Shown here in pieces: positions 52,388 to 61,050 of a stretch of 64,000 nt of DNA (positions within the stretch are counted from its first letter, which is position 1; each line of letters starts with the position of its first letter). Position numbers and translations under genes: made by a program. The stretch lies in contig NZ_AEEA01000050.1 in assembly GCF_000297095.1 (NCBI RefSeq), forward strand, positions 124,001 through 188,000, given 5' to 3'. This DNA comes from Treponema primitia ZAS-1 (GTDB lineage: Bacteria > Spirochaetota > Spirochaetia > Treponematales > Breznakiellaceae). Under the pieces are notes generated by a model, which saw only the letters and a program-made list of their open reading frames with translations, did no database searches and was not told the DNA's origin.

Positions 52388-53517
52388 GATTTCCCTCCCA
52401 GTATCTCCTTCACTTTCTCGAAGACCTCTTCCTCCGTGGGAATGATCCCGCCGGAGTGGGCCAATAGATGCACCGGAGATCGGGGCCCTGACGGGTCCGC
52501 CTCATAAACCGAAAGTTTCACATCCTCTATCAACTGGCCTTCGCTCATCTCTACGGTGAGCAGGGGCTTACCCGTGGAGGCAATCCTAGCCAGAGCCTTG
52601 TAGGGGAAGGGCCAAAGGGTAATGGGCCGGAACAGTCCTACTTTAATCCCCTCCTTTTCGGCAAGCTTCTTGGCGCCTAGGGCGATCCGGGCGGAGGTTC
52701 CGTAGGCAACCAGGGTAATATCCGGCCCCTCGCCGGTAAAGGCATTACAGGCGGTACGGTAACCCACCGCTTCAAAACGAAGTTCCTTAGCCTTTATTTC
52801 CTCATAGCGGATCAGCCGCTTTTTGTTCCGCGCTTCCAGTACCGCCGGGTCCAGGAATATCGAGGTGATATGCACCGCAGGCCCCCCGGCTTTGCCTTCC
52901 CGCTCCGGCAGATGCCCGGCAGTCCAGTCCCGCTTGGGCAGGTCCCCTAGGGGCCGTTCCGGAGGTAGAACCACCCCTTCCATCATCTGGCCTATCATAC
53001 CGTCCGCCAGGACGATTACGGGGATACGGTATTGGTCCGCTAAATCAAAGGCAAGATAGGTCAGGTCCGCACATTCCTGGACGCTCTTGGGGGCCAGTAC
53101 GATGTTGTAGTAATCCCCATGGCCGCCGCCACGGGTGGATTGGAAGTAATCGCTCTGGGCGGGGGCTATGGAGCCCAACCCCGGGCCGCCCCGGACCACG
53201 TTAACCAGCACCAGGGGGATATCCGCCCCGGCGGCATAGGACATGCCTTCCTGCTTTAAGCTGATGCCGGGGCTGGAAGAGCTGGTCATAGCCCGGGCTC
53301 CGGCGGTGGAAGCGCCGTAGACCATATTAATCGCCGCAACCTCGCTTTCCGCCTGGATAAAAATCCGGTTCTTTTCGAGCATATTTTTTGCCATATAGGC
53401 GGCAATCTCGCTCTGGGGGGTAATGGGGTAGCCGAAATAGGCGGTACACCCCGCCCGAATCGCCGCTTCGGCGATGGCGTCATTCCCCTTCATCAGTTGA
53501 ATGTTTTCGTCGCTCAT
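52384..53517 (-). CDS. 2-oxoacid:ferredoxin oxidoreductase, alpha subunit (VorB/KorA-like)
   Basis: A 377-aa alpha subunit. It begins MKGNDAIAEAAIRAGCTAYF and GYPITPQSEI, with the SSSSPGISLKQEG region, the CoA/acyl domain and C-terminal transketolase-like domain (VAYGTSARIAL, LFRPITLWPFP, VEMSEGQL). It fits proteins annotated VorB (3-methyl-2-oxobutanoate) better than pyruvate oxidoreductases, but this is a pattern judgement. Confidence 0.92.
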   Translation of the reverse strand: MSDENIQLMKGNDAIAEAAIRAGCTAYFGYPITPQSEIAAYMAKNMLEKNRIFIQAESEVAAINMVYGASTAGARAMTSSSSPGISLKQEGMSYAAGADIPLVLVNVVRGGPGLGSIAPAQSDYFQSTRGGGHGDYYNIVLAPKSVQECADLTYLAFDLADQYRIPVIVLADGMIGQMMEGVVLPPERPLGDLPKRDWTAGHLPEREGKAGGPAVHITSIFLDPAVLEARNKKRLIRYEEIKAKELRFEAVGYRTACNAFTGEGPDITLVAYGTSARIALGAKKLAEKEGIKVGLFRPITLWPFPYKALARIASTGKPLLTVEMSEGQLIEDVKLSVYEADPSGPRSPVHLLAHSGGIIPTEEEVFEKVKEILGGKS

Positions 53518-53744
53518 GCGGAAGCCCCCTCTAAATCAAAAATCTCGATGCACACATCGGGACAAACCTCAAAGCAGTTCCCGCAGGCTATACACTTTTC
53601 CGGATTGGCCGGAAAAGAGGGATACACCCCCGAAGCGTTGAGCCCCGTATCTTTTTCCAGCACCTTTACCGGACAAGCCCGGATACACAACAAACACCCT
53701 TTACACAGTTCCCGGTCAATAACGACCTTCCCCTTCCTCGCCAT
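53514..53744 (-). CDS. 2-oxoacid:ferredoxin oxidoreductase, delta subunit (2x4Fe-4S ferredoxin)
   Basis: A 76-aa ferredoxin with two CX2CX2CX3C motifs, CKGCLLCIRACP and CIACGNCFEVCP. It passes electrons from the ThDP subunit to free ferredoxin. It is the first gene of the five-gene transcript, with a strong GGAGG site 6 bases upstream of the ATG. Confidence 0.94.
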   Translation of the reverse strand: MARKGKVVIDRELCKGCLLCIRACPVKVLEKDTGLNASGVYPSFPANPEKCIACGNCFEVCPDVCIEIFDLEGASA

Positions 53745-53779
53745 AGGGCCTCCTCTCTTAGCGCCGCAATGATTCGGTT

Positions 53780-53808
53780 ATTGTATAGAAAAGGGGAAAT
53801 TACCGCAA
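53780..53808 (-). promoter_or_regulatory. Promoter of the oxidoreductase operon
   Basis: Minus strand TTGCGG (53803-53808), 17-bp spacer, TACAAT (53780-53785), 35 bp before the delta-subunit start. Confidence 0.5.
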
Positions 53809-53884
53809 GGGAAGGGGGAACGCCGACAGCTAGCCCGAGCGGTGCTTTCATCAACAACCACTTGCCGCCCCGTACCGAGGGTTT

Positions 53885-55480
53885 TTAACAGCAGACGATC
53901 GTAATTTCTTCTTGGGGCAGCCATTTAATCCGTTCATCCCAGGCAGGTTTATTGGCTCGGCGATCAAAGATAACCAGATAACATTTTACCGGCAGGCCGT
54001 TATGGGAACTGAGGGGAGGAGAAAAACTGTCCCTATACCGCAGGGTTTGCCGTATGCCCTCTTCCATAAGGGCTTCAAAGGATTTTCCTTCCCGGAACAG
54101 TTTTACTTCAATAATATCCCATGCGCCGTGGTATTCTACTGCCAGATCCATACGCCCCCGGCCTGCGGCATATTCCCGCTCAATCCGTCCTGAACCATTT
54201 GTTATGCGCTGAAGAAAAGCCATAAGCAGCAGATGGGGGAAGGCCTCGGTATAATCAGCCTGTTGCTCCCATACTTCGGAATTGTTCCGCCAGAAAGACT
54301 GAAATTCCCGGAGCAGGGCGTTCATATCCAGGGTTCCATCGCTTTTTTGCCATTTCCAGGTGCTGGGGGGCGGCAAATTATCATGGTAGGGCGAGTCCAG
54401 AAAGCGGATCATCATCTCTTCGTAGATGGGATTAGAAATCACAAATCCTGTATCGGCGCCCCAATTAACCAAGCCTAAATCCATGGCTAGTTCCACATCC
54501 CGGTTGGTTCTGGTCATGGTAAGGTCTGTCTCGCCGATAAGAATTGTTTGTATCACCCGCCTGATCCGTGGGTCCCGCAGACGTTCCTCCAGGGCATCAA
54601 GGTGAGTTTCCCGGGCGTCTATCATCTGTTTACGGGCTTCCCGGATATGGTCAATGGTTACCGTCTCGACGCTTTCTGCATCCAGTACCCGCATAGTCGC
54701 TCTTTGCAACAGGGAATTAACGATCCAGGGCTGCCCCTTTGATTGTTCGTAGACATACTCCAGGGCTTCCGGGGTAATCTGCTGCCCTGTTTCCGCAGTC
54801 CTTTGGGCAAAAAGCCGCCCTATATCGTCTTTGTGAAAATTGGACAATGAAGCCGAATCTGATTTGATATTGAAGGGTGAACCAGGATTAGGCGGGATGC
54901 CGCCCTTGGAAGCGGTGATATAGTCTTTTAGGTCCCTCATCCCCACCAGAGCGATTGAGACAGGGAAGGTACCCACTCCTTTATCAGCAAAACCATCTCT
55001 CAGTTGACGGAGGAAGCTAATTAGGGTTGCATCGACCAGTACATCGGTTTCATCAAAAAGGACGATCAGGGGTTTGGGAGCAACCAATGCGGACCAGTTA
55101 CGCAAAATTTCGTTTAACATGCTAGTGGGTTCTGAAGTTTTCAGTTCCGGAACCGGCAAGCCTGCGGAACCCGCCCATTGCTGAATAGCTTTACACAGAC
55201 CCGGCATAGCCCTTTCCGGTTCGGAGATACCCTGGCAGCGCTCCACTGTTACATAGCAGGAAAGCGCCTCGTCCCCGGCGTTTATCTCCCGCATCCAGCT
55301 TTGCAAAAAAGTGGTTTTTCCCGTCTGCCGGGGTGCATGAAGCACCCAATACAGCTCATCCTCAATATACCGATGGAGTTGGGCGCCTACCAGGCGTTCT
55401 TCCGGGGGGAGCATATAGTGCATATCCGGGCGGCAGGGCCCGGTGGTATTAAAAAACCGGATTTTGCGTTTGCTCATCAT
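53885..55480 (-). CDS. AAA-family ATPase with C-terminal PD-(D/E)XK-like nuclease domain
   Basis: A 531-aa protein. N-terminal ATPase: PCRPDMHYMLPPEERL, Walker A APRQTGKTT, Walker B LIVLFDETDVL. Middle: winged-helix-like region to ~370. C-terminal ~120 residues resemble a PD-(D/E)XK nuclease: EREYAAGRGRMDLAVEY then WDIIEVKLF, i.e. D...EVK. Proteins of this kind occur in many copies in some genomes and are poorly understood. No ribosome site; TATACT lies 5 bases upstream of the first ATG (55480), and a second ATG follows at once. Confidence 0.8.
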   Translation of the reverse strand: MMSKRKIRFFNTTGPCRPDMHYMLPPEERLVGAQLHRYIEDELYWVLHAPRQTGKTTFLQSWMREINAGDEALSCYVTVERCQGISEPERAMPGLCKAIQQWAGSAGLPVPELKTSEPTSMLNEILRNWSALVAPKPLIVLFDETDVLVDATLISFLRQLRDGFADKGVGTFPVSIALVGMRDLKDYITASKGGIPPNPGSPFNIKSDSASLSNFHKDDIGRLFAQRTAETGQQITPEALEYVYEQSKGQPWIVNSLLQRATMRVLDAESVETVTIDHIREARKQMIDARETHLDALEERLRDPRIRRVIQTILIGETDLTMTRTNRDVELAMDLGLVNWGADTGFVISNPIYEEMMIRFLDSPYHDNLPPPSTWKWQKSDGTLDMNALLREFQSFWRNNSEVWEQQADYTEAFPHLLLMAFLQRITNGSGRIEREYAAGRGRMDLAVEYHGAWDIIEVKLFREGKSFEALMEEGIRQTLRYRDSFSPPLSSHNGLPVKCYLVIFDRRANKPAWDERIKWLPQEEITIVCC

Positions 55481-55533
55481 TATGTAGTATATCCAAAATT
55501 GCGAAAAAGATTAAGAGGATACGAAACATGGGA

Positions 55534-56493
55534 CTAGGAATAGCGTCCTTCCCTAAGCAGCCCGGTTTTCCAATGCCAGACCGGAACGGAAAGCTCCGAT
55601 GAAAACGGGTTAGTCTGCTCAAAGTCCGGGAGCCAGCTATTGTCGGGAACCAGTTCCTGGCAGAAGCCGTCCTCAATGGCCAGGTCCGTGAGCCATTGGA
55701 GGAGCTGGTCGTACTCGTCCTGGTTCACATAGCGGCGGGGCATGTCCTGTATGCCGCCCACCGGGGTGTACTGGGTCATCAGGGAGAGGAGGGCGCGGCC
55801 CCGGCAGTGATCGGCAAACCATTGGAGGACCGCCTTGGTGGATTCGGCATAACCCGGGAGAACCAGGTGACGGATTATCACGCCGGAAACCAGTACCGGT
55901 CCCTTCCAGCGGAGTTCCCCGCGGTAGTCCAGCATCCGCAGTATGGCCTTTTCCGCAGCCGTCGGGTAATTGGGGGCCTTGAAGAAGCGGCCCGCCAGAC
56001 CGGAGTCCAGGGTTTTCAGGTCTGGAAGATAAACATCGATCTGGTCTTTCAGGCTTTCCAGGGCGTTGAGACCTTCGTAGGCCGAGGAATTCCAGAGTAG
56101 GGGGATGCTGAGGCCCTGGGTGCGGGCGCCCCGGAGATAGGCGGCCAGGGCGGGGGCGCAGTGGCTGCCGGTAACCAGGTTTATATTTTCCGCTCCCCGG
56201 TCCTGGAGTGCCAGGCATATGGCGGTAAACTCCGGCTGATCCACCGTCCGGCCCATGCCGGCCTGGGAAATCTGAGCGTTCTGGCAAAAAACACAGCCTA
56301 AGGTACAGCCGGTAAGGAAGATTGTCCCCGAACCGCCCCTCCCGGTGATGGGCGGCTCCTCCCCGCGATGGATAGATGCAGCGGCGATACGAATATCTGC
56401 GGTCTCAGCGCAAAAGCCCCGTTTCCCCGCGCTGCGATCCGCCCCGCAGAGCCGGGGACAGAGGGTACAGCGGCCATAGACCGGCTCAGCCAT
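55534..56493 (-). CDS. Radical SAM protein, PflA-like (COG1313 type)
   Basis: A 319-aa radical SAM protein. An N-terminal Cys pair region (CTLCPRLCGADR, FCAE) precedes the SAM cluster motif CTLGCVFC (CX3CX2C). VTGSHCAP, PLLWNSSAYEG and VYLPDLKT follow the usual order of the group annotated as PflA-related. Unlike the activase at 9.2 kb it lacks ferredoxin inserts and has no glycyl radical enzyme next to it. The start is ATG 56493; a TTG two codons earlier is less likely. Confidence 0.88.
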   Translation of the reverse strand: MAEPVYGRCTLCPRLCGADRSAGKRGFCAETADIRIAAASIHRGEEPPITGRGGSGTIFLTGCTLGCVFCQNAQISQAGMGRTVDQPEFTAICLALQDRGAENINLVTGSHCAPALAAYLRGARTQGLSIPLLWNSSAYEGLNALESLKDQIDVYLPDLKTLDSGLAGRFFKAPNYPTAAEKAILRMLDYRGELRWKGPVLVSGVIIRHLVLPGYAESTKAVLQWFADHCRGRALLSLMTQYTPVGGIQDMPRRYVNQDEYDQLLQWLTDLAIEDGFCQELVPDNSWLPDFEQTNPFSSELSVPVWHWKTGLLREGRYS

Positions 56494-56526
56494 GTGCAAC
56501 CATTGTGACGTTTCGGGGTCTAAATG

Positions 56527-56555
56527 TTGACGAGTTAAATTTGAAAGAGTATAGT
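56527..56555 (+). promoter_or_regulatory. Promoter of the ECF sigma operon
   Basis: TTGACG (56527-56532), 17-bp spacer, TATAGT (56550-56555): a housekeeping-type promoter, not an ECF-type one. Confidence 0.7.
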
Positions 56556-56596
56556 AACAATAATACCGTTATGGATTGAAGGGAGACGTTTTTTTT

Positions 56597-56935
56597 ATGA
56601 ACAGAGGATCCTCCGCCGCAGAAGTTATTATCGCGATTATCCCCATCGTAGGGATCATCATGGGGTCGGCGGTGGTGTTTTTTTATCTTCTCTGGAATCA
56701 TAAACGTAAAATGCTGCTTATCAAAGCCGGCGAGAATCCCCGGACCGATTTTGATCTCCTTTCCTTCAGCTTGCTTGCAGGACTTCTCTTGGTATCCGTG
56801 GGAATAAGCTTAACCGTATTCCTCGCCATAGCCAAGGGGGCCGGTGACGGTCTTCTGGGTGGAATTATACCCCTTTCGATCGGCGTCGGCCTGTTAATTT
56901 TTTACGGGATACAACGGCGCGATAAAAACTCATGA
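56597..56935 (+). CDS. Small membrane protein, first gene of the sigma operon
   Basis: A 112-aa protein with three hydrophobic segments (~8-32, ~62-82, ~88-104) and a short cytoplasmic loop containing HKRKMLLIKAGENPRTD. It resembles the DUF6249 type of small membrane protein, found beside ECF sigma genes. The start at 56597 has GGGAG 11 bases upstream. It overlaps the sigma gene by ATGA, so it is translated with it. Confidence 0.75.
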   Translation: MNRGSSAAEVIIAIIPIVGIIMGSAVVFFYLLWNHKRKMLLIKAGENPRTDFDLLSFSLLAGLLLVSVGISLTVFLAIAKGAGDGLLGGIIPLSIGVGLLIFYGIQRRDKNS

Positions 56936-57549
56936 CCCTTGACGCCAACGATAAAAGCGTTGGCGAAGACCCCGGGGACGATCAGCTCATTGTCGATCAG
57001 ATTGTCTCGGGCCGGAAAGAGTTGTTTCGTATCCTGGTACAGCGCCATGAGCAGGCGGTTTATGGGATGGGCTTAAGTTTTTTTCGGAATTCCGATGACG
57101 CCGCGGACTTTACCCAGGAAGTGTTTCTGAAAAGTTTCCGCAGCCTGGGCAGCTTCCAGGGACGGTCCCGGTTTTCAACATGGCTCTACCGCATTGCCTA
57201 CAATACGGCGGTGAACAGTATACGGCGGCAGAAGGAGTACCGCAGCCTCGCCGGGGAAGCCGGACCGGATGACTATGATGGGTTAGACCGGAACTTCCAG
57301 CGGAGCTCCCCAACCCCGGAGCAGCTTTTGCTCCGAGCCGCTGCCGCAGAAGCGGTACGGGAAGCCCTGAAGGATCTGCCCGAGCGGTACCGGATCTGTG
57401 TGGATCTGTTTTTTTTCTACGACCGGTCCTATCAGGAGATTGAAGCTATTACCGGGTATCCGGTGAATACTATTAAGTCCCATGTATTCCGGGCAAAAAA
57501 ACTGCTCCGGGAAAAGCTTGAGGGGATTGCGGAAGGAGGAATTGAATGA
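56932..57549 (+). CDS. ECF-family RNA polymerase sigma factor
   Basis: A 205-aa sigma-70 family protein with region 2 (FRILVQRHEQAVYGMGLSFF, DDAADFTQEVFLKSFR, FSTWLYRIAYNTAVN) and region 4 (LKDLPERYRICVDLFFF, SYQEIEAITGYPVNTIKSHV). It should direct transcription of an extracytoplasmic-response regulon. It overlaps the genes on both sides by 4 bp. The next gene is its likely anti-sigma factor. Confidence 0.94.
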   Translation: MTLDANDKSVGEDPGDDQLIVDQIVSGRKELFRILVQRHEQAVYGMGLSFFRNSDDAADFTQEVFLKSFRSLGSFQGRSRFSTWLYRIAYNTAVNSIRRQKEYRSLAGEAGPDDYDGLDRNFQRSSPTPEQLLLRAAAAEAVREALKDLPERYRICVDLFFFYDRSYQEIEAITGYPVNTIKSHVFRAKKLLREKLEGIAEGGIE

Positions 57550-58013
57550 ACTGCAACGATGTGATGGACAGGGTATACGAATTTGAGGGAAATTCTTCGC
57601 TACCGCTTTTTACCCGCCTACGCATATGGCTCCACACCCTCCGCTGCCCCCGCTGTGCCGAAAAAATAGAAAAACTAACGGCCGCCCGGAGTCTTATGAA
57701 GGAAAATTTCTTTCCCCCCGCCCCGGGGCTGGAAGATCGGATCATGCAGAGCATAGCCCTGGAAGAACTTGAGGAAGAGTATCCCGAAATAGCGGGGGTA
57801 TCCTTCCGGAGCTGGGTAGTTACGGGCCTCGTCGTCCTGGTTTCCCTGTCCACATCCTTTCTTGGGATGGACTTTATCAAGGTGGCTGATAACTGGGGCT
57901 CATCGTTTCTGCTCCCCATAGGGATTACCGTAGGCGCCATCGTAAGCGCCTACGGGGCGCTCTTTATTGGCAGCCATCTGAAGGAACTGAGCGATAGGTT
58001 TAATCTACACTAA
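57546..58013 (+). CDS. Zinc-finger anti-sigma factor
   Basis: A 155-aa protein with an N-terminal zf-HC2/ZAS module: Cys3 and the HTLRCPRC motif (HX3CX2C). Two membrane segments follow (~92-110 and ~122-142). In such pairs the zinc module holds the sigma factor at the membrane until a signal releases it. Its stop overlaps the convergent diguanylate cyclase gene by 4 bp. Confidence 0.85.
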   Translation: MNCNDVMDRVYEFEGNSSLPLFTRLRIWLHTLRCPRCAEKIEKLTAARSLMKENFFPPAPGLEDRIMQSIALEELEEEYPEIAGVSFRSWVVTGLVVLVSLSTSFLGMDFIKVADNWGSSFLLPIGITVGAIVSAYGALFIGSHLKELSDRFNLH

Positions 58014-58918
58014 TTTTCCGAACAGACCCGGTTCCGGCCGGTGTTTTTCGCGGTATAGAGGCGCTTGTCCGCTGCGGAGAGAAACTCCTGCACCGTGGCT
58101 TTATCGTCCGGGACTGCGGACACCGCACCGATGCTGATGGTTGCGGTGGTGATGGTCTTGCCGTCCGCTGTAGGGATACGGATAGCCTCTACCCCGGAGC
58201 GGATCTTCTCCGCAATAACCAGGGCGGCGCTAAGATCCGTATCCGGGAGGAGTATGCCGAATTCCTCCCCACCCAGCCGGGCCGCAAGGTCGGTGGTGCG
58301 CATGGCCGCGGCGCTGAATATTTTGGCTATGCTTTTTAACAGGACATCCCCCTGGGGATGTCCGTAGGTATCGTTATAGGTCTTGAATTTATCAACATCC
58401 ATCATCAAGAAGGAGATAGGGTTCTTTTCCCGTGCCGCCCGCCGCCACTCCAGGGCTACACGGTCGTCAAAACAGCGCCGGTTGGGGACATTGGTGAGTC
58501 CGTCGATAAGCCCCAGCTGTTCGATGGTGCGGATCTGGTGGATTATCTGGATATGGGTTCGCACCCGAGCCAGGACGATGGGGTTTTTGAAGGGCTTGGT
58601 GATATAGTCTACCGCCCCCAGGAGGAAGCCCCTTTCCTCATCGGTTTCGTCACTAAGCCCGGTAATGACTATCACCGGGATCTTCATGGTTTCCGGGGTC
58701 TTTTTAAAGGTGGTCAATACATCAAAGCCATTGAGGTCGGGCATAACAATATCCAGAAGGATGAGGTCCGGCTGGTCTGCAATGGCCCGTTCCAGCCCTT
58801 CCTTGCCGGTTTTGGCGGTAAAGACCGTGTATTCCGTCGACAGAATCCTGTTTAGCACCATCAGATTCGACTTTTCGTCATCAATAACCAAAATACGGAA
58901 TTCCTGAGCAGGCTCCAT
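58010..58918 (-). CDS. Response regulator with GGDEF diguanylate cyclase output
   Basis: A 302-aa protein. Receiver domain 1-125 with VIDDEKSNL and phospho-Asp in LILLDIVMPDLNG; GGDEF domain ~140-300 with active-site GGEEF and DVDKFKTYND. It should make cyclic-di-GMP when phosphorylated. An RXXD inhibitory site is not evident upstream of GGEEF. The start at 58918 has GAGGGGGTG upstream. No kinase gene is adjacent. Confidence 0.93.
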   Translation of the reverse strand: MEPAQEFRILVIDDEKSNLMVLNRILSTEYTVFTAKTGKEGLERAIADQPDLILLDIVMPDLNGFDVLTTFKKTPETMKIPVIVITGLSDETDEERGFLLGAVDYITKPFKNPIVLARVRTHIQIIHQIRTIEQLGLIDGLTNVPNRRCFDDRVALEWRRAAREKNPISFLMMDVDKFKTYNDTYGHPQGDVLLKSIAKIFSAAAMRTTDLAARLGGEEFGILLPDTDLSAALVIAEKIRSGVEAIRIPTADGKTITTATISIGAVSAVPDDKATVQEFLSAADKRLYTAKNTGRNRVCSEN

Positions 58919-59008
58919 AGCACAACACCCCCTCAATATGAATTATATTATCCTAAGATTGCATTATTTACTCTCCTGGTCAAGATGACTCCAAAAAATA
59001 CCAAAATA

Positions 59009-59037
59009 TTGACACGGCTTCTTCTAAAAGGTAAACT
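59009..59037 (+). promoter_or_regulatory. apt promoter
   Basis: TTGACA (59009-59014), 17-bp spacer, TAAACT (59032-59037), 37 bp before the ATG. Confidence 0.65.
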
Positions 59038-59074
59038 GAATATCAAAACGAGTTTTCCCTCTTAAGGCGGTGTG

Positions 59075-59608
59075 ATGAACGATGCGTTAAACCTTGATGA
59101 CTATATCAGAAAAGTCCCGGATTTCCCCAAGAAAGGGGTGCTTTTCTACGATATAACCAGTATCCTCACGGAACCCAGGGCTTTTAGGTACTGCATCGAA
59201 TCCATGGCGGAGATTTATCAGGGGAAGCGCATCGACGCTATAGCCGCCATCGAAGCCCGGGGTTTTGTGTTCGCCGCCCCCTTCGCCTTCCGCATGGGGA
59301 TCCCCCTGTTTCTGATCCGGAAGAAGGGTAAACTGCCCGGAAAAACGCTTTCTAAAAAATATAGCCTGGAATACGCTGAAGCGGAAATCGAAATACACTG
59401 CGACGATGTGCCCCAGGGTAAACAGGTGCTCCTCATGGACGACCTTATTGCCACGGGGGGGACCCTAAACGCTGCCCGGAGCCTGATCACCGACTGCGGC
59501 GCCGTGGTTCCGGAGATCTTCGGGGTGGTGGGCCTGCCCTTCCTGCACTACGAAAAAGCCTTGGCGCCGACCCCCATTACAACATTGATCACCTACGATT
59601 CGGAATAG
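59075..59608 (+). CDS. apt: Adenine phosphoribosyltransferase
   Basis: A 177-aa purine salvage enzyme converting adenine and PRPP to AMP. Visible: DYIRKVPDFPKKGVLFYDIT, AAIEARGFVFAAPFA, RKKGKLPGKT and the PRPP loop VLLMDDLIATGGT. The ATG at 59075 follows AAGGCGG. Directly after the stop codon comes a copy of the tRNA-Glu 3' end. Confidence 0.95.
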   Translation: MNDALNLDDYIRKVPDFPKKGVLFYDITSILTEPRAFRYCIESMAEIYQGKRIDAIAAIEARGFVFAAPFAFRMGIPLFLIRKKGKLPGKTLSKKYSLEYAEAEIEIHCDDVPQGKQVLLMDDLIATGGTLNAARSLITDCGAVVPEIFGVVGLPFLHYEKALAPTPITTLITYDSE

Positions 59609-59632
59609 TTATCTTAGCCCCTAGGGGAATTG
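59609..59632 (+). repeat. Direct repeat of the tRNA-Glu 3' end (upstream copy)
   Basis: The 24 bases at 59609-59632 are identical to 59775-59798, which hold the 3' end of tRNA-Glu and its flank. This is the arrangement expected of an attachment-site duplication. Confidence 0.8.
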
Positions 59633-59753
59633 CCTTCCAATCGCAAACATCCTGTTTGCTCATTCCAGGCCGGCCTTCAGCCCTGACGGCGCCATCCATG
59701 GCGCCTTTTCCTCCCTTTGGTCGGCGGGCTGAAGGCTTCAATTCCCCTAGGGG
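59618..59753 (+). repeat. 136-bp nested palindromic element beside tRNA-Glu
   Basis: Outer arms ccccctagggg-type: 59618-59632 (ccccta...attg) and 59739-59753 are perfect 15-base inverted copies. Inside are an 11-base pair gccttcagccc/gggctgaaggc (59673-59683, 59726-59736) and an 8-base hairpin ggcgccat/atggcgcc (59688-59705). It carries no reading frame. It resembles a REP- or MITE-like element. Confidence 0.7.
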
Positions 59754-59780
59754 AACTTATCGTAAATAAAAATTTTATCT

Positions 59781-59852
59781 TAGCCCCTAGGGGAATTGAA
59801 CCCCTCTTTTAAGATTGAGAATCTCATGTCCTAACCGATAGACGAAGGGGCC
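59781..59852 (-). tRNA. tRNA-Glu (anticodon CTC)
   Basis: A 72-base cloverleaf on the minus strand: acceptor GGCCCCT/AGGGGCT with a G-U end pair, D arm GTCT...GGAC with GGTTA loop as in tRNA-Glu, anticodon stem TGAGA/TCTTA with loop TTCTCAA (anticodon CTC), T arm AGGGG-TTCAATT-CCCCT, discriminator A. CCA is not encoded. Confidence 0.93.
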
Positions 59853-59901
59853 TTTTGGAAGGTAGTTACGCTTTATATTTATGGGGAAAATTGGGGGTTT
59901 G

Positions 59902-60930
59902 TCAAGCCCGCGTAAATCCCGGTATGTGGTGCATTGGGAAGGGGAGTACCGAATCTATGCTGGACCGTCCCGTCAGGGCCATGACTAGGCGGTCCAGCCC
60001 TAGGGCTACCCCGGAACATTGGGGAAATCCGGAGGCTTCTCCGGACGTTGGGAGGAAGTGTTGCCAGTAGTCCCCGTCGATGCGGTGGGGTACCAGGGAG
60101 TCCCGGTTTTTCAGTGCGCCTTCCCGTTCAAAGTAGCGGCGTACTTGCTCGGGGTCCGTCTCCTCGGAATAACAGTTCGCTAGTTCTATTCCCCGTACAT
60201 AGAGTTCCCAGCGCTCCACGGTTCTGTGGTCCGGGCTCTTTTGCGCCAGGCAGGGAACAAAGGCGGGGTAATCGGTTATGACCACGGCCTTGTCTTTGGG
60301 CAGGGCCGGTTCCACGGCGTGTATGAAAATCAGGTCGTAGAGGGCCGGCGTATCCAGTTCCGTCGGCGGGGTTAGGCCCAGTTTCCGGGCCTCGGTGGCC
60401 AGGGTTCCTTTTTCGGCGGCGTCGTAGAGGCTGAACCCGGCCCAGCGGCTAAAGGCTTCCTCCATGGTTATCCGCAGGAAAGGGGGGCGAAGGCAGGTCT
60501 GCCCGGCATAGCCGGTTTTTGCGGAATCCCCGAGCAGGCTTGCGAAAAGCTCCTCCGTGAGGGTGAGGCTGTCCAGGTAATCGGCGCCCATGGTGTAGTA
60601 TTCCAGCATGGTAAATTCCGGACTGTGGAGATGTCCCGTAGATTCTCCGTTCCGGAAGCACTTGCAAATCTGATAGACGCTGGTCCGGTGCCGGGCGATG
60701 ATCTTTTTCATCCAGATTTCCGGGGAGGGGATGAGCCAGTAGGGCTGCGTTTCCCGGGTTTTGCTGTTTGGCGGCGCCAGATAGGCGGTTTCAAAGACCT
60801 CCAGGCAGGTTTCGGGGATTAAGTCCGGGGCAAGGAGGGGAGTATCCAGTTCCAGGTAACCCCGTTTATCAAAAAAAGCCCGGACTTCCCGGAAAATCCG
60901 TGCCCGTTCCTGTAAAAGTTCAATGTCCAT
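59902..60930 (-). CDS. epmA: Elongation factor P lysine ligase (EpmA/GenX)
   Basis: A 342-aa class II lysyl-tRNA-synthetase-like protein lacking the anticodon-binding domain, as in EpmA. Motif 2 region CKCFRNGESTGHLHSPEFTM, motif 3 GVALGLDRLVMAL and the RGIELANCYSEETD segment are clear. EpmA attaches (R)-beta-lysine to a Lys of EF-P with help from EpmB; neither EF-P nor EpmB is in this window. No ribosome site; a TACAAT box lies 5 bases before the ATG. Confidence 0.9.
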   Translation of the reverse strand: MDIELLQERARIFREVRAFFDKRGYLELDTPLLAPDLIPETCLEVFETAYLAPPNSKTRETQPYWLIPSPEIWMKKIIARHRTSVYQICKCFRNGESTGHLHSPEFTMLEYYTMGADYLDSLTLTEELFASLLGDSAKTGYAGQTCLRPPFLRITMEEAFSRWAGFSLYDAAEKGTLATEARKLGLTPPTELDTPALYDLIFIHAVEPALPKDKAVVITDYPAFVPCLAQKSPDHRTVERWELYVRGIELANCYSEETDPEQVRRYFEREGALKNRDSLVPHRIDGDYWQHFLPTSGEASGFPQCSGVALGLDRLVMALTGRSSIDSVLPFPMHHIPGFTRA

Positions 60931-60992
60931 GGCTTATTGTAGCATAGGAGGGGCCCTGAGATTAGGGGGATGGAGTTTTTGGAAGAAAATAT

Positions 60993-61022
60993 GTAAAGTT
61001 TCAAATATGATTGAAACTTTAC
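60993..61022 (+). promoter_or_regulatory. Perfect palindrome upstream of the AAA_14 gene
   Basis: gtaaagtttcaa and ttgaaactttac are perfect 12-base arms around atatga. A second, imperfect copy lies at 61079-61102 over the start codon. Probably paired operator sites. Confidence 0.65.
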
Positions 61023-61050
61023 TGTAATATAAATGAACATTCTAATATAA

